The notes below the pieces were generated by a model. The model was given only the letters and a program-made list of their open reading frames with translations, did not search any database and had not been told where the DNA came from. A stretch of 9,537 bases of DNA, from the NCBI GenBank assembly GCA_018814965.1, contig JAHIYS010000245.1:1-9537 (forward strand), given 5' to 3'. Shown here piece after piece: positions 1 through 6,552 of the stretch (positions within the stretch are counted from its first letter, which is position 1; each line of letters opens with the position of its first letter). This DNA comes from Gammaproteobacteria bacterium (GTDB lineage: Bacteria; Pseudomonadota; Gammaproteobacteria; UBA9339). The position numbers and the translations under genes were made by a program.

Positions 1-81
1 AGTTTTATCAATTACACAGGGGTCGGTTATTTTTTCAATAGGAGCTTTTTTAAATAAATTGCTTAAATTGAAGTTTATCAT
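1..81 (-). CDS. Unidentified protein, N-terminal 27 codons only
   Basis: Reading the minus strand from an ATG at 81-79 gives an uninterrupted frame to the window edge, beginning MINFNLSNLFKKAPIEK. An AAGGA ribosome binding site (plus-strand 90-95 region) lies about 9 bases upstream, which supports a real start. I do not recognise the family from 27 residues, and no signal peptide or membrane segment is visible. The gene diverges from ndk, so the two share the intergenic region. A convincing promoter for it is not evident: a TTGATA-like -35 (minus strand, 123-118) has no good -10. Confidence 0.5.
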   Translation of the reverse strand, partial: MINFNLSNLFKKAPIEKITDPCVIDKT

Positions 82-328
82 TGAGTATTTTCCTTATTAA
101 TTAACGCGTTTAAAATATATCAACCATTTTTTTGCAAGCAAAACTTTAACTAGTATGTCTTTGCAACTTGAAAACAAATATTAAGGAAATATTATTTAGC
201 TTTAATTTGGAGTGTTACAAAATCTGATATATTCATACCAAATTTTTAAAATATTAAAACACCTGTATTATAGTTTTTTTTATCTTTTTGTCTATCGGTA
301 AAAAGTACTTATTTATTTGGTAAGTATT
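82..328. other. AT-rich divergent intergenic region
   Basis: No credible reading frame occurs on either strand here; the only longer minus-strand frame (254-439) runs into ndk and looks like no protein family. The stretch is very AT-rich. It holds two copies of TTTGCAA 29 bases apart (131-137 and 160-166), the first as part of a small inverted repeat TTTGC-aa-GCAAA (131-142). I see no RNA gene and no clear terminator. It presumably carries the regulatory DNA of the two divergent genes. Confidence 0.6.
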
Positions 329-357
329 TTTACAAGCTAAAGAGAACCCTGTATAAT
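329..357 (+). promoter_or_regulatory. Sigma70-type promoter of the ndk operon
   Basis: TTTACA at 329-334 (5 of 6 to the consensus -35), a 17-base spacer, and a perfect TATAAT at 352-357. Transcription should start near 364, about 26 bases before the ndk ATG. This is the best promoter in the window and probably drives ndk, the thioesterase and rlmN together. Confidence 0.8.
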
Positions 358-360
358 CTT

Positions 361-377
361 TACACTTTATAAGTGTA
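361..377. promoter_or_regulatory. 17-base palindrome across the ndk transcription start
   Basis: TACACTT-TAT-AAGTGTA is a perfect inverted repeat with 7-base arms and a 3-base centre. It lies directly downstream of the -10 box, covers the predicted +1 site, and touches the AGGAG ribosome binding site at 377-381. As DNA it could be a repressor operator; as RNA it could be a small hairpin at the 5' end of the leader. The symmetry is seen; its function is inferred. Confidence 0.45.
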
Positions 378-389
378 GGAGTGTGATTT

Positions 390-815
390 ATGGCAGTTGA
401 AAGAACTTTATCTATTATCAAACCAGATGCGGTATCCAAGAATGTTATCGGTGAAATATTAAGTCGTTTTGAGCAAAATGGCTTAAAAATTGTTGCTGCT
501 AAGATGTTACGTCTAACTAATTCACAGGCTGAAGACTTTTATGCGGTTCATAAAGATAGGCCATTTTATCAAGGATTGGTTAATTTTATGGTATCTGGAC
601 CAGTGCTAGTGCAGGTATTAGAGGGAGAGGGTGCAATATTAGAAAATCGTCGGATTATGGGCGCTACTGATCCTGCAAAAGCTGATGCTGGTACAATTCG
701 TGCCGATTTTGCGAGCTCAATTGATCTTAATGCTGTTCATGGATCTGATGCTCCCGAAACTGCTGCCGAAGAGATCAGTTTCTTTTTTAAACCAGAAGAA
801 ATTTATTCGCGTTAG
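390..815 (+). CDS. ndk: Nucleoside diphosphate kinase
   Basis: Transfers the gamma-phosphate of ATP to other nucleoside diphosphates through a phospho-histidine, balancing cytosolic (d)NTP pools. The protein has 141 residues, the usual bacterial length. It shows the N-terminal ERTLSIIKPDAV strand with the conserved KPD, the RPFY segment (57-60), NRRIMGATDP (86-95), and the active-site signature NAVHGSDA with the phosphorylated histidine at 117. The ATG at 390 has an AGGAG site at 377-381, 8 bases away. It is first in a tight operon: the thioesterase ATG follows after 6 bases. It sits close to rlmN, as in many gammaproteobacteria, but with one extra gene between them. The catalytic motifs look complete. 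Confidence 0.97.
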   Translation: MAVERTLSIIKPDAVSKNVIGEILSRFEQNGLKIVAAKMLRLTNSQAEDFYAVHKDRPFYQGLVNFMVSGPVLVQVLEGEGAILENRRIMGATDPAKADAGTIRADFASSIDLNAVHGSDAPETAAEEISFFFKPEEIYSR

Positions 816-821
816 GTTCTT

Positions 822-1232
822 ATGAATGTTAATGACGTTTTTATTTGGGAAAGCGAAGTCAGGAATAACGAAATTGACTTTCAAGGAATAGTTAATAATG
901 CCAATTATTTTAATTATTTAGCCCAGGCACGTTGTAACCATTTAAAGTTTTTGGGTATTGATATAGTTGCAATGCATGACAGTGGTTTCGACATGGTATT
1001 GATACGGACTGAAATGGATTTTAAATCCTCACTTAAAGATGGAGATGGATTTATCGTTACTTCAAAGTTAGAGGCTATGAGCCGAGTGCGTCTTGCATGT
1101 GTGCAACAGATTTTTCGTAAAAGTGATCAGAAGGTTATGGTTGAAGCAAAAACAATAGTAGTTTGTATCGCTAAGGCTACAGGCAAACCCATAGTTCCTG
1201 ATGAATTAAAATCAATTTTTAGTTTGAAATAA
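822..1232 (+). CDS. Hot-dog fold acyl-CoA thioesterase (4HBT/YbgC-like)
   Basis: A 136-residue single hot-dog domain, the usual size for the 4HBT/YbgC/FadM group, which hydrolyses acyl-CoA thioesters as multimers. The diagnostic N-terminal motif is EIDFQGIVNNANYFNYLAQAR (about 17-37), with the probable catalytic Asp at 19 and a QGIVNN variant of the family's G-h-V-x-x-x loop, followed by the long hot-dog helix. The C-terminal half is alternating beta-strand sequence ending in the common KxIVPDEL-type tail. There is no signal peptide, so it is cytosolic. It starts 6 bases after ndk; the only ribosome binding element is a TAGG overlapping the ndk stop, so translation is probably coupled. Substrate cannot be told from sequence. 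Its place between ndk and rlmN is not part of the Escherichia-type order. Confidence 0.87.
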   Translation: MNVNDVFIWESEVRNNEIDFQGIVNNANYFNYLAQARCNHLKFLGIDIVAMHDSGFDMVLIRTEMDFKSSLKDGDGFIVTSKLEAMSRVRLACVQQIFRKSDQKVMVEAKTIVVCIAKATGKPIVPDELKSIFSLK

Positions 1233-1233
1233 C

Positions 1234-2277
1234 ATGTCCAAAGACAATCTTCTAAATTTTACTTGCAGTGATCTTGAGAAATTTTTTCTTGATATGGGAG
1301 AAAAGAAATATCGTGCTCCTCAAGTAATCAAATGGATTCACCAAATCGGAGTGACTGATTTTGCTTTGATGACGAATTTAAGCTTAACTCTAAGGGATTA
1401 CTTGTCACAACATTCAGAAGTTAAAGCTCCAGAACTTATTAAAGAGTTAATTGCAGAAGATGGTACTTGTAAGTGGTTAATGCAGCTTGAAGATGGTCAC
1501 TCTATTGAGACGGTTTATATTCCTGAAGGTTCCCGTGGCACTTTGTGTATTTCTTCCCAGGTAGGATGTCCATTAGGTTGCAGTTTTTGTGCTACAGGCA
1601 TGATGGGGTTTACACGTGATTTAACTGTGGCGGAGATCATAGGGCAGTTATGGTTAGCTGTAAGAAAGCTATCTCCTGATAATACAACACGCACTCATGT
1701 TATAACTAATGTTGTGTTTATGGGGATGGGTGAGCCGCTTTTAAATTATACTAATGTGCTTAAGTCCACAGAATTAATGCTTGATGATAATGCGTACGGA
1801 TTATCTAAATATAAAGTTACAGTTAGTACTTGTGGTCTTGTTCCAGAGATGTTGCTTTTAAGGGATCAAAGTGAAGTAGCGCTTGCGGTTTCTCTTCATG
1901 CGCCAAATGATGAGTTGCGTAGTAGTTTAATGCCTATTAATAAAAAATATCCGTTAAAAGAGTTAATTGCAGCATGTAATAATTACTTCAAAGATGGTAA
2001 GCGGCAGGTGACGATAGAATACATTATGCTTTCTGGGGTTAACGACAAAATTGAGCATGCAAAGCAATTGGTCAAGCTATTATCTCATGGGCGTTATAAG
2101 GTTAACTTGATTCCAGGAAATATAGTGACACACACTGATCTTGAGCCATCATCTCAAGATAATATAGATCTCTTCCGCCAGGTTTTATTAGATGCTGGTA
2201 TTAATACCATAACTCGTAAGTCACGTGGAGGGGATATAGCCGCCGCGTGTGGGCAGTTGGCCGGCGAAGGTTGTTAA
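1234..2277 (+). CDS. rlmN: Dual-specificity 23S rRNA (A2503) / tRNA (A37) C2-methyltransferase
   Basis: Radical-SAM enzyme that methylates C2 of A2503 in 23S rRNA and of A37 in some tRNAs, supporting translational fidelity. The 347-residue protein has the small N-terminal RNA-binding domain (about 1-95). The CxxxCxxC iron-sulphur motif is CPLGCSFC, with Cys112, Cys116 and Cys119. Cys105 corresponds to the conserved Cys118 of the E. coli enzyme and Cys339 (in AAACGQL) to its Cys355, the two mechanistic cysteines. MGMGEPL is the radical-SAM GEP-like motif, and the C-terminal SRGGDIAAACGQL signature is present. The ATG lies one base after the thioesterase stop and has no obvious Shine-Dalgarno sequence, which points to translational coupling. 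All catalytic residues appear intact. Confidence 0.96.
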   Translation: MSKDNLLNFTCSDLEKFFLDMGEKKYRAPQVIKWIHQIGVTDFALMTNLSLTLRDYLSQHSEVKAPELIKELIAEDGTCKWLMQLEDGHSIETVYIPEGSRGTLCISSQVGCPLGCSFCATGMMGFTRDLTVAEIIGQLWLAVRKLSPDNTTRTHVITNVVFMGMGEPLLNYTNVLKSTELMLDDNAYGLSKYKVTVSTCGLVPEMLLLRDQSEVALAVSLHAPNDELRSSLMPINKKYPLKELIAACNNYFKDGKRQVTIEYIMLSGVNDKIEHAKQLVKLLSHGRYKVNLIPGNIVTHTDLEPSSQDNIDLFRQVLLDAGINTITRKSRGGDIAAACGQLAGEGC

Positions 2278-2298
2278 TCAGATGGTCAAGATTATAGA
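2271..2298 (+). promoter_or_regulatory. Possible promoter of the OTU-like gene
   Basis: TTGTTA at 2271-2276 (4 of 6), a 16-base spacer, and TATAGA at 2293-2298 (4 of 6). The -35 overlaps the end of rlmN. The following gene starts 45 bases downstream of the -10. Match quality is modest; read-through from the ndk operon is the alternative, as no terminator is visible after rlmN. Confidence 0.3.
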
Positions 2299-2342
2299 CT
2301 TCTAGTTAAAAGCTCATGCTTCTAAAACCAAAGAGACTTTCT

Positions 2343-4322
2343 ATGAAAAAAATATTAATACTCGTAATGTTGTTTATGTTCATTACATCTTTATCCTTTG
2401 CTGCTCCAAAAAGAGCGTCAATTAATGGGGGCTCAGATCCTACAACCCAGATCAGAGACAAACAAAAAGATTCTGATGGTGATTCAGAAGACACATCATC
2501 AGCTTCTTCAGAGGATGAGGGCGATGACAGTCAAGATGAGATTGCTTCTCAAAAAGATGGTGATGACGAGGTTGAGGTTGAGGTTGTAAGAGATAAATTT
2601 CATAAAATATATTTAAATGAATTGCCTGATCTTGACTATGATAAGGTCGCTGCAGTTGCTAAAAAATTTTTAGCAAGTAAGAAAGAAAAATTTATTTCCC
2701 CCGTTGCAAAAGAAAGATTAAAGAAATTCAAAAGTGAGTATGATAATCCGAAGCCAAGTAAGTCAATAATTGATTTGTCTGGGCTTTCATCAAGATCTCG
2801 GATTTATATTTTAACCGAGGTGCTTAAGTACAAGATCAGTTTTCTAAAAGAATATTATGAAATAAATAGATATAAAAATGGGATTAATTGGTGCAATAAA
2901 ACAACTTCTGGTCGTGTGATCAAAATTACAACATTAGATGACTTTAGGGATAAATTTGTGATATCTAATAAATATTTTATAAAAAGCAAAGGTAATTGTT
3001 TGTTTGATGATAACTATCCTACTACATTTAAAATTGGTGAATTTCGGTATGAGTTAGAATCTAAACCATCTTACAACCAAATTGGAAATGGATTGTTGTC
3101 TGGTATTACAGGTAATGGTGCAAAATGGGAAGATTTATTTAAAGTGATGAAAGGTTATGGTGATCAGTCCCAATGTTTTGATAAACTTTCACAACAAAGA
3201 AGAGATGGGCAGCCAATTGTTGCTGAGCTAAGAGATAAAAGTAAATTTTTAAATGGACTTAATTTGTTATTAGACTTTGAGGTGGCCAGACATCTTGCTC
3301 AATTAGACCCTTTTACCGTAATTCCAGTTGTTTGTTTTTTGCCCTATATTGTAAATATTGATAATTTTGAATCTTTGCTGGTTGAAAAGGATAAGATTTC
3401 TTTGATGGCTGGTTGGGTGCCTACAAGAGAATTAGTGGCGCGTGACTTTAAGGATAAAAAAAGGGTAAACGGTAGCTTAGAATACAGGATGATGCCTAAA
3501 AGTAGTAAAATGTTACGATATAAGCTACGGGCTTTACATGGTCCAGATGAAGATTCAGATGGCGCTTATTCTGGCGATGAGGATGATCTAAAGAAGTATC
3601 TCGAAAATGAGAAAGAGGAATTTTTGAATGAATATGGTGGTAACACAAAGCAAAAGGGAAAATCAAAAGTTAACAAAGATCTGAAGGAAAAAAGGAAAGT
3701 TTTTTTACGTGGTATTTCAGGTCAATATATAACTGGCATGCGTAATGCTGACGCAGGAAATGGTCGTGATGTGTTATGGGGAGGGGATCTTGAGGTTCAG
3801 GCTATAGCAGATGAATTAGGGTTAGTGATAAATATTTTTCAGCCTGGAATTGACAACGCTATAAGAATAGAGCCCTCAAATGATGGTGATCCCAAAGAAA
3901 TATACTTATGGTATGCTGATGGTCATTTTATGGCATATAATCATAGTGAGCGTAGAATAATACCAATCCCAGGGGATGGTAACTGTTTGTTTAATGCTGT
4001 TATAACATCATATATGATGCATCATGGTTCATTAGATGTAACAGTCTTAGAATTACGAAATCAAGTGGCTGATCGGCTTCAGGTTATGGTTGATGCTGCT
4101 GCAGACGAAGATGATCCTATACAGGTAAGATTTAGGAGGATTTTTGAAGCTCGAGGTAATATACAGTTGGAAGAGGCGGTTCTTGATCTTCCTCCTGGTG
4201 ATTTACTAAACAGGGCAATACTCTTGTTGCCTGAGGGAAGGCGTGAACTTGCTCGTCGTTTTGCGGATAGGATTGTAAGTTGGTTGCCATCAGCTTTTTT
4301 TACTTTTAGGGTTTCAAGATAG
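2343..4322 (+). CDS. Exported OTU-like cysteine protease, probable permuted topology
   Basis: Probable deubiquitinase-like secreted protein of 659 residues. I chose the ATG at 2343 because it follows AAGAGA (about 7 bases away) and opens a Sec signal peptide: MKK, a hydrophobic core, and a likely cut after LSFA (about residue 20). An upstream in-frame ATG at 2316 lacks a binding site. Regions: an acidic Ser/Asp/Glu-rich stretch (40-80), an unassigned region (85-395), a second acidic and lysine-rich linker (400-452), and an OTU-like part (455-585). The OTU part has YITGM then WGGDLEVQAIADELGL (from 479), IYLWYADGH with candidate catalytic His528, GDGNCLFNAV with candidate nucleophile Cys548, and ELRNQVADRL (570-579). 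Canonical OTUs place the Cys box first and His last, so the order is permuted. An extra GNCLF occurs at 216-221 (Cys219). About 80 residues with a helical, Leu/Arg-rich end follow the Cys box. OTU assignment is strong on motifs; ubiquitin activity and secretion into a host are inferred. Confidence 0.75.
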   Translation: MKKILILVMLFMFITSLSFAAPKRASINGGSDPTTQIRDKQKDSDGDSEDTSSASSEDEGDDSQDEIASQKDGDDEVEVEVVRDKFHKIYLNELPDLDYDKVAAVAKKFLASKKEKFISPVAKERLKKFKSEYDNPKPSKSIIDLSGLSSRSRIYILTEVLKYKISFLKEYYEINRYKNGINWCNKTTSGRVIKITTLDDFRDKFVISNKYFIKSKGNCLFDDNYPTTFKIGEFRYELESKPSYNQIGNGLLSGITGNGAKWEDLFKVMKGYGDQSQCFDKLSQQRRDGQPIVAELRDKSKFLNGLNLLLDFEVARHLAQLDPFTVIPVVCFLPYIVNIDNFESLLVEKDKISLMAGWVPTRELVARDFKDKKRVNGSLEYRMMPKSSKMLRYKLRALHGPDEDSDGAYSGDEDDLKKYLENEKEEFLNEYGGNTKQKGKSKVNKDLKEKRKVFLRGISGQYITGMRNADAGNGRDVLWGGDLEVQAIADELGLVINIFQPGIDNAIRIEPSNDGDPKEIYLWYADGHFMAYNHSERRIIPIPGDGNCLFNAVITSYMMHHGSLDVTVLELRNQVADRLQVMVDAAADEDDPIQVRFRRIFEARGNIQLEEAVLDLPPGDLLNRAILLLPEGRRELARRFADRIVSWLPSAFFTFRVSR

Positions 4323-4326
4323 TTAT

Positions 4327-4359
4327 AAGGAATCGCTGCATAGCGGCCTTGATTTTTTT
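4327..4359 (+). terminator. Rho-independent terminator of the OTU-like gene
   Basis: Five bases after the stop codon. AAGG (4327-4330) pairs with CCTT (4347-4350), and TCGCT (4333-4337) with AGCGG (4342-4346, one T-G pair), around a GCAT loop, with a two-base AA bulge on the left arm. GA and then seven T residues (4353-4359) follow. It separates this gene from the rodZ operon. Confidence 0.7.
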
Positions 4360-4450
4360 AAGTTTTTAGAGACAAGGTCTATTCCATTATAATACAAGGC
4401 AAAGCAAAAGAGGGTTATAATTTGTCATATTTGGTTGTAAGGCGCGCCAA

Positions 4451-4558
4451 ATGTATCTTTGTATGGGTGTGGGAATTTCGTTTAAATTGCTTCAACTCTT
4501 ACTAAAACTCGCATACAATATAGCCTGCTTTGTCCCCCTATGTTTTAGGCTGGTTTGA
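4451..4558 (+). CDS. Doubtful 35-residue hydrophobic small ORF
   Basis: ATG at 4451 to TGA at 4556-4558, preceded by TAAGG (4438-4442) 8 bases upstream and by a TATAAT at 4416-4421. The product would be almost entirely hydrophobic (LLQLLLKLAYNIACF in the middle), like a one-pass membrane peptide. Against it: the length is within chance, the candidate rodZ promoter lies inside it, and I recognise no family. It is given only as a candidate. Confidence 0.15.
   Translation: MYLCMGVGISFKLLQLLLKLAYNIACFVPLCFRLV
4491..4519 (+). promoter_or_regulatory. Candidate promoter of the rodZ-hisS operon
   Basis: TACAAT at 4514-4519 is a good -10 (5 of 6), with TTCAAC at 4491-4496 as a weak -35 (3 of 6) at 17-base spacing. 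Transcription would begin near 4526, about 60 bases before the rodZ ATG. A terminator upstream means this operon needs a promoter in the interval. Confidence 0.4.
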
Positions 4559-4584
4559 TCAGAAAATTAAAAGAGGATTTCAGT

Positions 4585-5271
4585 ATGAATAATATGTTAG
4601 AGCCATCTGATTTATCACAATTGACTCCGGGTCAAATTGTTAAGAAGGCAAGAGAAGATAAACACATTAGTTTGAATGATGTGTCTCAGAGATTGTTGCT
4701 CGGCAAGCAAATTATTGCCGCGATCGAGGCTGATGATTACAGCAGAATCCCAGCGCAAGTATATGCAGAGGGATATCTTAAAGCTTATGCTCAACTTTTA
4801 CATATTCCGGCGGATGAAGTGATTAAAAGTTTTCGTGCTTTAAATGTTTATTCTAATGATGAAATTAAATCAAATGTGAAGACTCAAAGTGAATATGATG
4901 CCAGTGGCTCAAATTCATTTAATTTGTTAAAAGATCGTAGAGTTAGGTTGATCTTGGTAGGTATGTTTGCTGCTGTGATTTTAGGTGCTTTTGTGTTGTT
5001 TATAGTTAAGTTATCAACCCATAAAGCTGAGGAGGTTGCCGATGTTTCGTCAGCTTCTGAGGTGGTGATAGATGAGGATAAGGATGCTGCTGATAATGGG
5101 CAACAATCTACGGTAATTAATGATGATATTATTTCCAAGTCAAGCCGTAATAACAAGCGAGATGACTCTGCTGTTGATACAGATCAAAATTCATCAGATG
5201 CTGATGTTACTAATCTAGATATTCCATTAGAAATTAATTCATCTAAAGTAGTTATAAAAAAAAGAAGATAA
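4585..5271 (+). CDS. rodZ: RodZ-like cytoskeletal helix-turn-helix membrane protein, short form
   Basis: RodZ links the MreB cytoskeleton to the wall-elongation machinery in the inner membrane. The ATG at 4585 follows AAGAGGA (4571-4577) by 7 bases; an in-frame TTG at 4555 lacks such a site. The 228 residues comprise a RodZ-type helix-turn-helix domain (about 14-90, beginning TPGQIVKKAREDKHISL, with the typical PAQVYAEGYLKAYAQLL end), a linker, one membrane helix (about 120-143), and a periplasmic tail. The tail (145-228) is low-complexity and rich in Asp, Ser and Asn, ending in KKRR; the beta-rich C-terminal domain of the longer E. coli protein is not visible. The gene leads the hisS operon and precedes hisS by 12 bases, whereas ispG commonly stands between them. 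Family assignment is firm from domain plus context. Confidence 0.87.
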   Translation: MNNMLEPSDLSQLTPGQIVKKAREDKHISLNDVSQRLLLGKQIIAAIEADDYSRIPAQVYAEGYLKAYAQLLHIPADEVIKSFRALNVYSNDEIKSNVKTQSEYDASGSNSFNLLKDRRVRLILVGMFAAVILGAFVLFIVKLSTHKAEEVADVSSASEVVIDEDKDAADNGQQSTVINDDIISKSSRNNKRDDSAVDTDQNSSDADVTNLDIPLEINSSKVVIKKRR

Positions 5272-5283
5272 GCTGGTAATGGT

Positions 5284-6543
5284 ATGGTAAAAAATATTCA
5301 AGCAATTCGAGGGATGAATGATATTTTGCCTGATACTAGTAGGTATTGGGTTGAGATAGAAAGAGTCTTGCGTCAGATTACACTGCAATATGGTTATCAA
5401 GAGATCCGTTTGCCGCTGTTGGAGTTTACGCAATTATTTGCTAGAACCATTGGCGAGGCAACCGATATAGTAGAAAAGGAGATGTATACATTTTTAGATC
5501 GTAATGGTGATAGTTTAACCCTACGTCCTGAAGGAACTGCTGGTTGTATTCGTGCAGGGATTGAGCATGGTTTATTTTATAATAAGGTCCAGCGCTTATT
5601 TTATTGTGGTCCTATGTTTAGACATGAACGTCCCCAGAAAGGGCGTTATCGTCAGTTTCATCAATTTGGAGTTGAAGCTTACGGTTTAGCTGGGCCAGAT
5701 ATAGATGCAGAAATGATGCTTTTGGCGATGAGGTTTTGGCAAGAGTTAAAAATAGACCATAAGGTTGAGTTACAAATTAATACTCTTGGTGATGCTGATA
5801 GTCGTGCTAAATATCGAGAACATTTAGTTAAATATTTTAATGATAATCAAGATATGTTAGATGAGGATTGTAAGAGACGATTACTATCTAATCCTTTGCG
5901 GATTTTAGATAGTAAAAATCCTGCGTTACAAGATTTAATTAAAAGTGCTCCGAAAATTTTTGATTATCTTGATAGTAAAGCACACGCCCATTTTGATGGG
6001 TTATGTAAAATATTAGATCAAGTAAAGTTACCATATGTAATAAATCCACGCTTGGTTAGAGGGTTAGATTATTATTGTTTGACAGTATTTGAGTGGGTGA
6101 CCACAGATATTGGAGCGCAGAATACAGTATGTGCCGGAGGACATTACGATGGATTGGTAGCACAAATGGGTGGCAAAGCTACCCCTGCAATTGGATTTGC
6201 GCTTGGTTTAGAGCGTTTGCTTTTATTGGTAGCTGAAAATTTAACCCTGCCTGTTTTGGATACGATTTATCTTGTCTTGTTGGGTGATAGAGCTGTTACT
6301 GTTGGGATGGGGCTTGCAGAAAAAATTCGTAAAAATAACAATGTCGGTGTTATAGTAAATTGCGGTGGTGGAGATTTAAGTGCTCAGCTAAAACGAGCCA
6401 ATAAGAGTGAGGCAAATATGGCCGCTATCTTGGGTGATGCCGAGCTTGATTCAGAAGAGATTCTGCTAAAATATTTACGTGAAGATAAGCCGCAACAAAG
6501 AATCAAAATTGAAAATATAGAGAATTTTTTTATAACTAAGTAA
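5284..6543 (+). CDS. hisS: Histidyl-tRNA synthetase
   Basis: Class II aminoacyl-tRNA synthetase that charges tRNA-His with histidine using ATP in the cytosol. The length, 419 residues, is normal. N-terminal QAIRGMNDILP (6-16) is typical. Motif 1 spans about 43-70, and motif 2 is GPMFRHERPQKGRYRQFHQ (109-127). The histidine-specific motifs include LVRGLDYY (257-264) with catalytic Arg259 and AGGHYDGL (284-291). Motif 3 is PAIGFALGLERLLLL (301-315). The C-terminal anticodon-binding alpha/beta domain covers about 326-405. The start has only a weak GGTAATGG upstream, so coupling to rodZ is likely. yfgM starts 9 bases after its stop, as in other gammaproteobacteria. Confidence 0.98.
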   Translation: MVKNIQAIRGMNDILPDTSRYWVEIERVLRQITLQYGYQEIRLPLLEFTQLFARTIGEATDIVEKEMYTFLDRNGDSLTLRPEGTAGCIRAGIEHGLFYNKVQRLFYCGPMFRHERPQKGRYRQFHQFGVEAYGLAGPDIDAEMMLLAMRFWQELKIDHKVELQINTLGDADSRAKYREHLVKYFNDNQDMLDEDCKRRLLSNPLRILDSKNPALQDLIKSAPKIFDYLDSKAHAHFDGLCKILDQVKLPYVINPRLVRGLDYYCLTVFEWVTTDIGAQNTVCAGGHYDGLVAQMGGKATPAIGFALGLERLLLLVAENLTLPVLDTIYLVLLGDRAVTVGMGLAEKIRKNNNVGVIVNCGGGDLSAQLKRANKSEANMAAILGDAELDSEEILLKYLREDKPQQRIKIENIENFFITK

Positions 6544-6552
6544 AGGTGTTTT

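Larger units (their letters stand above)
4360..4584. other. Intergenic region before rodZ
   Basis: No convincing gene. It contains two TATAAT hexamers (4388-4393 and 4416-4421) without good -35 partners. An imperfect inverted repeat ATATTTGG / CCAAATGT (4427-4434 with 4447-4454, one wobble pair) encloses a GGCGCGCC octamer (4441-4448), unusual in such AT-rich DNA. A short ORF (4451-4558) and a candidate rodZ promoter are listed separately. In many gammaproteobacteria pilF lies between rlmN and rodZ; no remnant of it is recognisable here. Confidence 0.5.

Noticed and set aside
131..166. TTTGCAA direct repeat and TTTGC-aa-GCAAA inverted repeat
   Set aside because: Short AT-rich motifs expected by chance; two copies are not an array, and there is no promoter next to them.
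254..439. 61-codon minus-strand frame across the ndk promoter and start
   Set aside because: It overlaps a strong promoter, the ndk ribosome binding site and the ndk 5' end on the opposite strand, and its protein looks like no family.
2316..2342. Upstream in-frame ATG as the start of the OTU-like protein
   Set aside because: No ribosome binding site, and it would place nine extra residues before a well-formed signal peptide that begins at the ATG at 2343.
2398..2589. Second plus-strand frame inside the acidic region of the OTU-like gene
   Set aside because: It is a shadow produced by GAT/GAG-rich repetitive codons and is fully inside the real frame.
4323..4450. Possible continuation of the OTU domain after the stop by frameshift
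   Set aside because: The sequence after the stop is an intrinsic terminator; no frame there resumes OTU-like sequence.
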